From Azolla caroliniana (lineage: Eukaryota; Polypodiophyta), in the NCBI GenBank assembly GCA_043228905.1, contig JBHGNT010000003.1, positions 23,064,001 to 23,128,000 on the forward strand: 64,000 nt of DNA, in the 5' to 3' direction. Below the pieces are notes generated by a model. The model was not told the DNA's origin. It saw nothing but the letters and a program-made list of their open reading frames with translations, and did no database searches. The position numbers and the translations under genes were made by a program. Position 1 is the first letter of the stretch; each line of letters begins with the position of its first letter. Of the stretch, positions 46,401-57,638 are shown piece by piece.

Positions 46401-46976
46401 TTCATCAGTCATGTGGCAGAGCTGCAGGGACAGATGGTGGAGCCCCATGCTTCTCTGGAGTGCTTTCAAAAGATCATAAATCTTGTCGCCATAGTTGGTG
46501 ATGAGCAGGCTCTTCGGGCCGGCCGCTTCATCACCGCCTGCAGCAGCAGCAGCCACACATAGAGCCGACTTCTCGTCTTCATTGAGGCCCAGATTCAGCA
46601 GGTGAACAGCTCCGCCACTGAATTTGGCGGCGTCTCGGAGGTACTCTACTCTTCGCCGCCTCGGACATCCCCCCGCTCCCAAATCCAGCATTATGTCTCT
46701 GCTCCCCCACTCCCATTCTCTCTCGGTCGTACCATAATCGAGTCGTATTATATACTCCACTTTCTTGCTTCCGATGAGGAAGAGGTTCTCTACCTTCCTT
46801 GCATCAATTAGATCAGAGAGCTGGTGACTAGACTTCCTCATACCATTCAGAGCTGTGCTAGATTTCTCACAAGCTTCCTGTAGGTAATTAGAGTTCCAAT
46901 GCTTGCTCATGTAATGGTGAGGTGGCGGAAGCTTGATCTGCTCCTCCTGGCATGTGTATTCTGAATGATTAGCCAT
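43407..46976 (-). CDS. ROCO (Roc-COR) GTPase, plant TORNADO1-like; apparent single-base frameshift
   Basis: Two exons: 46976-46245 and 46138-43407, about 1,154 codons if one missing base is allowed for. N-terminal part has leucine-rich character (GLHHLSLQLCHMTDECVEVL). Roc domain: P-loop GDPYAGKTT, whose codons are split by the intron; switch DMAGQQEFHAFH; TRAD in the base-recognition position. COR domain: RIIPWSTFHDVC, YIVLDPNWFCSQIMGSLIYF. C-terminal coiled coil (FDSLHAGISRLDEKMDEMNR) and a hydrophobic stretch (VVLNVLTIAAMVGINIF). Start MANHSEY is preferred over an ATG ten codons upstream because duplicated fragments at 55.9 and 57.05 kb start MANHS- or MPNHL-like. Near 46383 the frame slips by one base. 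Confidence 0.82.
46139..46244 (-). other. ROCO gene intron (106 bp, GC-AG)
   Basis: Exon 1 ends CCATATGCAG, the intron starts GCAATTTC and ends TTGTTTCAG, and exon 2 starts GGAAGACCACC. Joining gives GDPYAGKTT, a perfect Walker A motif. No GT donor nearby restores it. GC-AG introns are a known minority class recognised by the major spliceosome. Confidence 0.8.
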
Positions 46977-48429
46977 TTTTTCAAACTGCAGAAGAAAGGT
47001 CACCACGAGTTGGAATGATGAGCACTGGCGGATATACTTCGATATTGATATGTTATAGATGCAAAATAAGGTAAACTAATCAATCAGATTAGCTATGAAA
47101 ATAGATTAATTACATGGGAGTTAATGCATCATTTCTAATACACACACACACACACACATTGAAGGGGGGAGATTGAGCTCTGAAACACATAATTATTGAT
47201 AGAAAAGGGAGGGGGAGACTAAGTCTACACACACGCATTAACGTTGTGGTTTAATAGCCCTAACATGTAAAGCGAGAATTTGAAGCTTACAAAGAAGACT
47301 TTATATAGATATAGATTAATTACGCCATATATTATGTGAGTTTTATATAGGATGCCTTATGTCTTTTTCAACCTATGATAGACATACATACATACATACA
47401 GTCCCAAAGTCTTTGTATCTATCTTTTGATACTGCCCAGTTGAAGACCTTTTAATACTGATTGGACCTTTTGACTGTGATCGATTTGGACTTTTGCAATC
47501 ATTGGCAATGGTGTGGTCTAACCGGAATGCAGTCAATTATATTATAAGACCAATATGAGACTATTACTGTTATTATTATACCATATTTGTCGTCCACTCA
47601 TTGCCTCATCCATTACAGTGGTATGCGGTTTCTTCTAGAGTCAATGGCTGCCTATAATTCATCACAACTTGTAATCCAATGATGATGTGCTCTCTCTAAT
47701 ACCCTATTTTGTTGTACACCAATTGTCTCATGGGGCAAATTTGGCCTTCAGAAGATGTTAATATGTCTTTCTCTCTTTCTTCCTTCTAATGTTAATAATA
47801 TCCTGTTTCTGGATCGAATAATGAATGATATAAATGCAAAATAACGTAATGTAATCAATCGGATTAGCTGTGATTCGCTTTGACACTTCCTTAATCAATC
47901 CGGGCATCCATGTGGAAGACTAATGGAATAACTAGAGTGTGGCATTAATTTGTTATAATAAATTGTGACTGATGAGCTATATATAATTAGTGAAGGATCA
48001 AAACCATTACCATGTGGTTCAAAGCCCCCTAGTTTTCGACATCTATACATTTGCTCAAATTACATTAGGCTTAAAGAAGACAACTTCACGTTTTAAAAAA
48101 GGTTACCCCAAAGTAGAAAGTAAATAAAAATATTAAGTATATGAACCCCTATAACATTATCGAAACATGCTTTCTTTCTCTCGCACATTTATTGCCATTG
48201 TTAGACTTAACCATACCATACGCAATGATGGAGTCTAAACACTTTGATACCATGCTCTTATCGAAACATGCTTTCCGTGCATATTTATCGGCACTGTTAT
48301 ATCCCAAAAACACAGTTAGACTTAACATAGACAAGTACATGCGATGGAGATGAAACACGGGACAAAATGCTCTTATATTATATTAAAGCCACGTTTGGTA
48401 CACTTACGCAATGCCAACTAGCAAGGGGT
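46977..48429. other. ROCO upstream region, no gene
   Basis: 46980-47790 is duplicated at 55.96-56.75 kb; 47805-48240 is related to 62.75-63.17 kb. A LINE-tail-like sequence (ATTGTCTCATGGGGCAAATT then GTTAATATGTCTTTCTC) lies at 47710-47790. CA repeats at 47140-47158 and CATA repeats at 47385-47399. Confidence 0.6.
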
Positions 48430-49324
48430 TCCCTGTAGATCTTATTATCTGTCGCTCTGATATTCTTGCAGATGTAAGTGAGTTGTATAGTAAAAAATAC
48501 AAAATTAACTGTAAGTCAACTATATGATTTCATAACTCAAAGTCAACGCTCATTATTGGAGGAATCATAAATTCTCAAGCTCAATGTGTTTTTCCATGTT
48601 CACTTTTGAAACAAACCCCAAATGATTATAGAAAGTAAATAAGATATTAAGTATATGGACCCCTATAATATTATAGAAACATGCTTTCTAAATTCTCTCG
48701 CCATTGTTAGACATAATACACAACAACCATACACGATGGAGACTAAACACTTGACATAATGTTGTTACAGACACATGCTTTGTAAGTTCTCTTCCAAATT
48801 TATTGGCATTGTTAGACTTAATACACACAACCATACACGATGGAGACTAAGCACTTGACATAATGCTCTTATAGAAACAAGCTTCCTAAGTTCTCTTGCA
48901 CATTTATCATCATTGTTAGACTTAATACAGACAAGCATACACAATGGAGACCAGTAAACACTTGACATAATGCTCTTATAGAAACATGTTTTCGAAGTTC
49001 TCTTCCACATTTATCGCAATTGTTAGACTTTCCCAAAACACGGTTATACTTAACATAGACAAGCACATGCGATGGAGACTAAACATGGGACAAAATTCTC
49101 TTATATTAATTCAACGCAAGTGTGGTGCACTTAAGTGGTCCCAATTTGTAAGGGACCACAAACAGAGTCGGAACAATCCTGAGTAGCCCTAAGGAGTCAT
49201 AAGCAGAGTTGGGACAATCTTGAGAAAACCCAAACTATGCCTTATTTGAAAGTGGGAATGGGCCCCTTGATGAGTCCTAGACAGTTTGAAGACTATGTCC
49301 TGTTGGATCATATCAACAACACCT

Positions 49325-50275
49325 AAGACACAAATTGGCCCATGAGACAATTGGTTTAAAACAAGAAAGGGTTGTTTACCTAACCATTGAAAATAAATAT
49401 AAAATAAAATGGAACTTAAACTAAAAGAGTTCTAGTATTGTACAAAACATGGTATCATGTAACATATTCTAGAAAGGAAATGACTTTGTACTAGGTTTAG
49501 TTTCATTTCCATCCAAGTCGTCAAAGGGTTTCAATGTGGGTGTGCCGCTTGATACCTCAACCATAGCTTCTAGGCGGTGTACCTCACGTTCCCTTAGCTT
49601 TTGGATTGCATCTACACCATGTGAAGTTCCTTTGAAACCCCACCTCTGAGGGCATTTGGTTCTTCTTTCGTTTTTTGCTTTAGCATGGGAGAGGCCGAGT
49701 GGCGTAGCTATTGCAACATTGATCCTCTCCCCCTATCCTTGAAAACATTTACTTGTTACATGTTGGTGATATTAGAAAGGTTATTGTTAACATTTTGTAG
49801 CTTATTCTCTCGATGTTTTTTTAGCTCTACGATATATCTACCTAATTTCTTTGTATTTTTAGTATCTAATAGTTTGGAGAGGGTGGGAGAGGGGCCGAGT
49901 ATTTCATAGTATTTTTCCATTATCTCGGTGTAAGTTGGACACTTGCATGTAAAGTGATAGTCATCCTCTATATCCATGCGACAAAATCTACATATCCTTT
50001 CCTCTCTCGGGAGTCCATTACTATGATCATTTTCAACCTGAAGTTGGTGAGATGATATTCGAAGTTGTCCAATGGCAACCTTTAGTGCATTTGGTAAGAA
50101 TGTCTCTAGATATTTTGGTTGTGTAATAAAACCTAACTTAGAGAATTGCATGAAGTGTTCCTTATAGTACAACATATTACATGGGAACAGTTCTTGTGGG
50201 TTGATTCATTTATATCGAGTGTAAATTTGCCATACTTCTTGGCGTATTATTTTATTACGGTGTTCTGATGTGGCG
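49325..50275 (-). mobile_element. LINE 3' fragment, copy B
   Basis: Open C-terminal frame 49756-50175 on the minus strand: LKVAIGQLRISSHQLQVEN, REERICRFCRMDIEDDYHF, TCKCPTYTEIMEKYYEIL. It preserves the complete C-x2-C..H-x4-C knuckle damaged in the longer LINE at 31.4 kb. 5' truncated near 50275. Confidence 0.82.
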
Positions 50276-50429
50276 TGTCCAGTGTGAGAAAATGTGAAAA
50301 TGTGAGGTCGCACGCACATTCACAACGTAGTATAAATATGAAAAAATTAGGTTGCATTCAAAATTTACCTATGTCTTACTAACATCAGGCTACGTAGAGT
50401 ACAACAACGTCTTCCTATGGGTATTTTAC

Positions 50430-52860
50430 TGTCCATTGTAAAGATGTTCCAAGTATGAAAGGCGCAACTGGAAGACATGTTATTGGTTGGATGAAAAATT
50501 ACTTCAAGGTAAATTGTGTAGTAATGTCTACTACCGTTAGGATGCACCACTTTGATAATTACACACGTCAGAAAGTATATGATGTCCATAGATCAGAAAT
50601 GTTGATATCATGTGATAAATACATCACATACAACCAGTTCACAAGATTGTGGACAATATGGTTTACAAACGTTATTATTCCGTGGAACGTACGGATGGGG
50701 TATTGTTTAATTTGTGCAAACCTTAAAAGCATGCCTAAACGTGCGAAGACAACAAAGGAAAAGGATATGATGTCCATATATCAGAAATGTTGATATCATG
50801 TGATAAATACATCAAATACAACCAGTTCACAAGATTGTGGACAATATGGTTTACAAACGTTATTATTCCGTGGAACGTACGGATGGGGTATTGTTTAATT
50901 TGTGCAAACCTTAAAAGCATGCCTAAACGTGCGAAGACAACAAAGGAAAAGGATATGATGTCCATATATCAGAAATGTTGATATCATGTGATAAATACAT
51001 CACATACAACCAGTTCACAAGATTGTGGACAATATGGTTTACAAACGTTATTATTCCGTGGAACGTACGGATGGGGTATTGTTTAGTTTGTGAAAACCTT
51101 AAAAGCATGCCTAAACGTGCGAAGACAACAAAGGAAAAGGATATGAGTAAGAAGTTATTAAAGTGAGCATCGTCAAGTACAATCTTTAAAGGAAATGCGT
51201 CACAGAGATAAGTCTTTGAAGAGTCTTGAATAATACATGTGCTTAATGATCGATCGTATGGACCAGAAGAAGTCGTGTTTACCTCACATGTGGGGGCTTC
51301 CCAAAGACATCAAGGATGAGTGCCTTGTTCAAATGCACTTGGTGGGATGCTTGGGTTATAATGAGTCAGTTGAGGTCTTCATTACTTACCTGAATGGCCA
51401 CAATGACCCTAACCTAATTGTTACAATGATTCAAAGGGTTTTGATATCTTCGGGCCAATAGTTCCCCCTTGTTCTCTACATTCAATTGGACAATATCGAA
51501 AGACAGAACACAAATTCAACTATCTTCGGATATTTGAGTATGTTGGTGAACCAAGGATTGTTTAGAAAAGTGAAGGTCAATTTATTTTTGGTTGGCCACA
51601 CACATCATCATATAGATAAGAAGTTTAGCACATTCTCTATACAATTGTCTCGATATGATGTTTTCACATTACCAAAACTATTTGATGTTATTTGTCATGC
51701 ATACACACCACGACCAAAAGTGTTACACTTGAAGGAGACATATGACTTTAAGAGATATATATCAGATTGGGGGAACGGGAATGCTAAAATGCTCACCCAA
51801 TTAAACAATATAAGCTTCAATCACATTTTCTTAATAAAGAAAAATGATACAAGTAGTTCTACACTTTTGTACGCAAAGCAATATTAATCTTCGACAAAAT
51901 GGGAACCTGAAGGCGGTTGCTAGTTCTTACTTTGTATGCCTTCTACAATAGTTTGTGGAGCAAAACAAATGCTAATTGAGACCAAACGATAACTACACAT
52001 TCAGTTGGTAGAAGAACAAAAATAATTATGGTTCCAAACCTTAATGGAAAAAAAGGAAGCATATTGAGGCAGCAAAGAAATATGCCGCACAACAAGACAC
52101 ATCATGTTGGGATGTTTTTTTTAGTGATCATATAGGAATTATTGATAACTATGTATCTGATGATAATTGGAGTTTGGAAATGCCATTCACATAGTCTCTA
52201 CAACACGATAGTGTAAATAAATCTCCACATCATGCAACTAATGCGATTAATGATAGTTTGGTCCATTCACAATAAAGAGACATTTATGTGGGACCAAGGA
52301 TGATCAAAGTAGATGAAGGAAGCTAGGTGGCAAGGCAACTTGCAAGAGATTGAGGCTGGGATGTTGATTGCTACACCTGTTGAGGACAATGAGCTAGGCC
52401 ACCAATTTTGGATCGGTAAAATTCTAGACATGGTGCTGCATGATATAGGAAACACGATCAAGTCTATAAAAGTGGATTGGTACAACGCTAGAAGCAGAAC
52501 TGCGTTTACAGGCAAGTATACACTGGAGATGATGGAATTCCCAAGAAAAGAGGAAATAGGAAGAGGGAGCCAAATATTCGTAACACTTCAACCCTTTACA
52601 TCTCTGATGTGGATATCATTGTCGATGACTTCATGCTTACAAAAGCTGGACGTTTATGGAAGTCAAGAATCGATATAATAAAAGAAAATTTACCCGCTCT
52701 AGAAGGTGGCTTGAGTTGAAGGCGAATGAGATCTGATGCACATAATCTAAAGTCACAACATTTGGTTTATTACGAAGACTATGCATCGAATGGTACATCC
52801 GAGGATGACGAGGAGGAATCCACATTATATATTAGCTATAGTGATTCTCTATAAAGGAAT
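50430..52860 (+). pseudogene. DUF7869-like gene, broken (copy B)
   Basis: Same blocks as copy A: GRHVIGWMKNYFKVN; the TRLWTIWFTNVIIPWNVRMG segment present three times; DQKKSCLPHM; LGYNESVEVFITYLNGHND; NSTIFGYLSMLVNQGLF; LVGHTHHHIDKKFSTFSIQL; and ELGHQFWIGKILDMVL, KVDWYNARSRTAFTGKY. Here the HID..FSTFS junction is open, unlike copy A, but there are stops near 51163, 51234 and 51461. Confidence 0.65.
50583..51146 (+). repeat. Triplicated 188-bp segment
   Basis: GTTGATATCATGTGATAAAT starts at 50600, 50788 and 50976, exactly 188 bp apart, and the units are nearly identical. Because 188 is not a multiple of three, each extra copy shifts the reading frame. Copy A of the duplication has one unit. 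Confidence 0.92.
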
Positions 52861-53189
52861 GATCATGAATGTATTTTTGGTTGTTAAGTGTAACTACCTT
52901 CCGCTTCTAACAAACCTAGTAATATAAAAGCGGGTATTTTGCATTCTTTCTATTCTTATGAATATCATTTCTCAAAAATAACATTGGTTATAAATTTCCT
53001 GATATAAATTGAGAATGTAAATTTTTGAAATTGCCCTTTATTTATGTATTTTCAAATCACAAAAATGGTGGATTTTTAACCTTTTCCATAGTATATACGA
53101 GAATGTATAATACTAGTATCAATGTGAAAATGTACTAAAATCAAACGGAATATTCCGTATCCTTCCATTTATGCACCATCCCTCTAGTT

Positions 53190-53627
53190 GTGAACGCGAG
53201 CGTGTTCTATGGATATGGTTATGACAAGGTTAAGGGAAAGGACGAGGGTAAGAGTGAGACTGGAGATGATGATTATAAGGAATTATGTGTTTTAGTATTC
53301 CTTGGTTTTCTTCATGATGGACTCTATAAGGGTTTCATAAAATCTAATGGTGACATTCATGAGGACTTCCATAATAAAAATAAAATAGGGGGTTGTGATG
53401 ATGACGATGCTCTACAAAAATATGGCAATGATGATATGGGTTTGGATAATGAAAAGAAGGGTATAAGTGAGGATAATCTAGGATATGTTAAGATTATTAT
53501 GGATGTGTATAATGATAATGTTTATGTTGTGCATGTGTATGGAAAGGATGAGATTAGGGATATTGAGGATAATCTAGAAAATTTTAAGATGATTTGGATG
53601 TTTATAATGATAAGGTTGATGTTGTGA
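53190..53627 (+). CDS. Small acidic hypothetical protein with an internal repeat
   Basis: A 145-codon open frame, Asp/Asn/Gly/Lys-rich (KGKDEGKSETGDDDYKEL, GGCDDDDALQKYGNDD). A segment of about 90 bp is repeated (DNLGYVKIIMDVYNDN, DNLENFKMIW), the second copy in a shifted frame. I do not recognise it. The frame may result from base bias, so the call is weak. Confidence 0.3.
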   Translation: MNASVFYGYGYDKVKGKDEGKSETGDDDYKELCVLVFLGFLHDGLYKGFIKSNGDIHEDFHNKNKIGGCDDDDALQKYGNDDMGLDNEKKGISEDNLGYVKIIMDVYNDNVYVVHVYGKDEIRDIEDNLENFKMIWMFIMIRLML

Positions 53628-53629
53628 GT

Positions 53630-53989
53630 GTGCGTGGGAAGCATGTAGTGTGGTCGCTTAAGGAGCTAGAGGTTAGTATGCACTTGTAGAATGGAATATT
53701 AAGGCTAGTCAACGTTGGTATTCGGATTGGGCCTTGGGAAGGCAAACATGGGACGAGTAAAGGAAGTTTGATGACCCAGGAGATGGTCGGGACGAAGGCG
53801 GCACATGTACGATGCGTGAAGGGTTATGCTTAGGAGGAGAAAATAGGGCCATGACAATCGGTCATGGAAATGCAATGAACGGGCAAAGGATATGGTGGAT
53901 TGGATAGTGACATTGTTTCGTGTTCGAGTATGGTCATCTAGAACATTAGACAATATGATGACCTTGTCTAGAACAATTGTGCACTCTGT
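53630..53989. other. No gene seen
   Basis: Unassigned sequence left of a copia 3' LTR; contains no recognised motif. Confidence 0.4.
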
Positions 53990-54251
53990 GTACGTGAAGA
54001 AGTACGAAGACAAATATCAATGAAGCTTGAACAAAAAACACGCACAGAGAGAGAAAACCAAAAGGCATACAATACGACTTGTATTATTAAGAACTAGGTA
54101 GTACAACAACATACTGACAAAGAGTTTACAAAGTTAGCTATATACTAATCAAACTAGGGCAACTGCCCTTTATGCTATTTACAAGAATAGCCTAGCCTAG
54201 TTTTTCTAATGGGGTAATGGGAATATGTCCATTATATTACTGTATGCGACA
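53990..54251 (-). mobile_element. Copia 3' LTR, partial
   Basis: Begins TGTCGCATACAG on the minus strand right after the polypurine tract ATTATGGGGAG (54252-54262). TTGTAAATAGCATAAAGG near 54180 (complement) may be the promoter. The left border is not clear. Confidence 0.55.
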
Positions 54252-55030
54252 CTCCCCATAATGTGAAGTTGCAACTTGTTTGCCATACTAGCAGTGCACG
54301 TAGAATTGTGGTAGGTGAAGGATAATTTCGGGATATAGCCGGTTATCGATAGATGCATGATGTTGGCTTTGTTAAGATGACACAAGGATGACACCGGAAT
54401 ATCAACCAATAATAAGTGGCCCTCTTTGAGGGTGACATACAATGGGTACAATGAATGTACCTTTAGCCCTCAAGCAAGCAGGACGATCCATCTATGGAGT
54501 GTCCACCCTCTTGAAGAGAAGCCAACACGAATGTCTTCTTCATCTAGTTGTCTCATTTGTGGGATCAAGGACATGTCGAACATTGTGTTATATCAAAGTA
54601 GAACCACTCGGCAGGTTGAGTTCTATGGTGTGGATTCCTACTATGGCACAATGTTGAGAGTTTTTGGCTCGAACTGAGTCAGAATGCCGAGCCGAGTATT
54701 GTTGAAACTCAGATCGGTGAGGGGGCACATGATATGACGCACCCAAGTCGAGAAGCCATGTTGTGAATTCTTCACTCATGTACAAAACTTCTGATTTGAC
54801 CGAATTCTTAATTAACTGAATGTTTGGGTCGTCGGATAGAATTTTGGCTGAAGAGTCGACAAAAATAACCTCTTCCTGTCGCTTGCCCTTTTGCTCCGAT
54901 CTTTGAGCTTTTCCATTCTTGTCTTTGAGGGTACAACATTCAATCTTAATGTGTTTAGGTTTCTTGTTGTAGTTGCATGTTCGGATGCCCCTGGACTGAC
55001 TAAAGGCTCTCGCCGAACTTCTTCCAGAAG
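54252..55030 (-). pseudogene. Copia fragment: zinc knuckle, protease and pre-integrase remnants
   Basis: Minus strand: a decayed knuckle CNYNKKPKHIKIEC (one Cys to Asn), protease TTWLLDLGASYHVPPHRSEF with Asp-Leu-Gly in place of the catalytic Asp-Ser/Thr-Gly, then LYPLYVTLKEGHLLLVDIPV and KANIMHLSITGYIPKL (GAG-pre-integrase). Integrase and RT are deleted, leaving these blocks close to the polypurine tract. Its right end is fused to a ROCO fragment at 55030. Confidence 0.7.
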
Positions 55031-55158
55031 TAGGAGAGATTAGGCTCCCAAATCCAGCATTATGTCTCTTCTCGCCCACTCCCATTCTCTACCGGTCATA
55101 GCATAATCGAGTCGTATTACATACTCCACTTTCTTGCTACCGATAAGGAAGAGGTTCT

Positions 55159-55752
55159 TGTTAAATGACTTTAATTAATTTTTGTGGTTTATGAAAAGCC
55201 ACGTCTCTCATCGGCATGAAGTATATATAAAGGCCCATGCATGCATCATTATCATGCAAAAGTTAGTGAAGTGAGGGCAACATATATAAAGGCCCATGCA
55301 TGCATCATTATCATGCAAAAGTTAGTGAAGTGAGGGCAATATATATAAAGGCCCATGCATGCATCATTATCATGCAAAAGTTAGTGAAGTGAGGGTTATA
55401 TATATATAAAGGCAGCCTTAGTCATTTAAAAAAGCATGACTACCAAGAGTTATAGGCTTGTAAGATTTGAGACAATTAGAGAGTTGGGAAACACCATTTT
55501 AGAGAGTTCTTGTGAGAGAATTGTGAGGTTATTCTCTTGGGTGTTGGGTTTAATTAGAGAATAATTTCTCTAATTGTTGTAAACTCTCTATTACATTTTC
55601 TTATAGTGGAATCACTCTCCTTTCTGTGGACGTAGGCTAATTTAACCGAACCACGTAAATACTCGTGTCATTTATTTCTCCGCTCCTATAATATTATATT
55701 ATTGTTTTCTATTTCATCTAATGTACTATTTGATCTGAGTGTCATCCTAACA
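55159..55752 (+). mobile_element. Solo copia LTR with 5-bp target duplication
   Basis: Runs TGTTAAATGACTTT to TCATCCTAACA, flanked by GTTCT on both sides (55154-55158 and 55753-55757), splitting the ROCO fragment. The U5-like GGACGTAGGC..AACCGAACCACGTAAA is common in plant copia LTRs. There is no internal region, so it arose by LTR-LTR recombination. Confidence 0.93.
55224..55402 (+). promoter_or_regulatory. 59-bp promoter unit present three times, four TATA boxes
   Basis: TATATAAAGG occurs at 55224, 55283, 55342 and 55403, with the 59-bp spacer (CCCATGCATGCATCATTATC...) repeated three times almost exactly. It lies where the LTR core promoter is expected. Confidence 0.85.
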
Positions 55753-55975
55753 GTTCTCTACCTGCGTGGTGGCATCAATCAGATCAGAGAGTTGATGACT
55801 AGACTTCCTCATACCATTCAGAGTTGTGCTAGATTTGTCACAAGCCTTCCTGTAGGTAATTAGAGTTCCAATGCTTGCTCATGTAGTGGTGAGCTGGCGG
55901 AAGCTTGATCTGCTCCTCCCGGCATGTGTATTTTGAATGATTAGCCATTTTTTCAAACTACAGAAGAAAGGTCAC

Positions 55976-56869
55976 CACGAGTTGGAACGATGAGCACTGG
56001 CGGATATACTTCGATATTGATATGTTATAGATGCAAAATAAGGTAAACTAATAAATAAGATTAGCTGTGAAAATAGATTAATTACATGGGACTGAATGCA
56101 TCATTTCCAACACACGGACATTGGTTGAAGGGGGCAGATTTAGCTCTAAAACACATAATTATTGATGGAAAAGGGAGGGGGAGACTAAGTCTACATACAT
56201 GCATTAACGTTGTTGTTTAATAGCCGTAACATGTAAAGCGAGAATTAGAAGCTAACAAAGAAGACTTTATATAGATATAGATTAATTACGCCATACATTA
56301 TGTGAGTTTTATATAAGAAGCCTTATGTCTTTTTCAACCTATGATAGACATACATACAGTCCCAAAGTCTTTGTATCTATCTTTGGATACTACCCAATTG
56401 AAGACCTTTCAATACTGATTGGACCTTTTGACTGTGATCGATTTGGAATTTTGCAATCATTGGCAATGGTGTGGTCTAACCGGAATGCAGTCAATTATAT
56501 AATAAGGCCAATATGAGACTATTATTGTTATTATTAAACGATATTTCTCATCCACACATTGCCTCATCTATTACAGTGGTACGCGGTTTCTTCTAGAGTC
56601 AATGGCTGCCTATAATTCATCATAACTTGTAATCCAATGATGATGTGCTCTCTCTAATACCCTATTTTGTTATACTCCAATTGTCTCATGGTGCAATTTT
56701 GGCCTTAGAAGACGTTAATATATCTTTCTCTCTTTCTTCCTTCTAATGTTAATAATACCCTCCTCATCTTGTTGTCATCGCCAGTAATCAGCTAATATAG
56801 CACTCATAAATAAAGGATAGATCAAGAAGCCTTGTAATCCACCCCATAATCATTCATTGTGCTAGTCTC
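55976..56869. other. Duplicated ROCO upstream region
   Basis: Direct copy of 46.98-47.79 kb, including the LINE-tail-like end at 56660-56745. The open frame at 56325-56516 is not a gene. Confidence 0.65.
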
Positions 56870-57060
56870 TAGAGAGAGGCAACTAGGGGTGAGCCATACT
56901 CGCTTAGAGATTTCTCATAGGTAATTTGAATCCCCATACTCGCTGATATAGTGATGAGGTGGCGAAAGCTTGATTTGCTCCTAGGACGCAGCCACTTCAT
57001 CCCTAATAATGTCATTGCATTGGATTCTAAATGATTAGGCATATTAAAGTGCATATGTGA
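56870..57060 (-). pseudogene. Second ROCO N-terminal fragment
   Basis: About 60 codons: starts MPNHLESN near 57042 where the intact gene has MANHSEYT, with AAATCAAGCTTTCGCCACCT shared at the DNA level. Relative to the intact copy it has insertions and no continuation. Confidence 0.65.
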
Positions 57061-57638
57061 ATATAGGCATGAATTTGTCGTAATAATTTGGACTGATGAG
57101 CTATATATCTATCTATATATATAATTAGTCATGGAGCATAACTGCAATGCAATTAAAATTATCACTAATTCTCTTATGTTCCAACCTCCCCTTTCCTACA
57201 ATATCTATGTACTTGCACACTAATCAGTAGATTAGACTTTAGCGAAGAGCTTGTTAGAATATTAACATATTAATATTAAAAGTAAAACGTTATTAGAAAT
57301 AGGAAATATATCATAAATAAAGAAAATAAAACTAACTAATGTAACCACCTATTACGTGACTTTTGTTCACACAACCATTGGTTAGAAAGTTACCTTCATG
57401 TGAGATGCAATCACAATGAACATTCCCATTACAAGCTTCCCTATGATCTCTATTGCCTATAAAATGTAACATCTACCATGAACACATGTAATTCTTCTTT
57501 CTTCATAATATATTAAGTCATATGTATCCACTTGTTATTCTTTGTTAGATAGTGCTTTAAATTCCTACATGGTATCAGAGCCCTCTAATAGGAATTAAGG
57601 AACAACCATCAAGAAGATCAATCCGGAAGATCTACGAA

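Larger units (their letters stand above)
48430..53020 (+). repeat. Segmental duplication, copy B
   Basis: Partner of 36.64-40.8 kb. It is longer because it has an extra minisatellite unit and a 188-bp triplication, while copy A has a short duplication within its LINE fragment. Confidence 0.85.
55031..55975 (-). pseudogene. ROCO N-terminal fragment interrupted by a solo LTR
   Basis: 55031-55158 and 55753-55950 together match 46.67-46.98 kb of the ROCO gene (CAAATCCAGCATTATGTCTC and CTTGATCTGCTCCTCC shared). The ATG corresponding to MANHSEY is at about 55946-55948. The rest of the gene is absent. Confidence 0.8.

Noticed and set aside
46602-46811. Plus-strand open frames across the ROCO gene
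   Set aside because: They are antisense shadows; ROCO motifs read on the minus strand.
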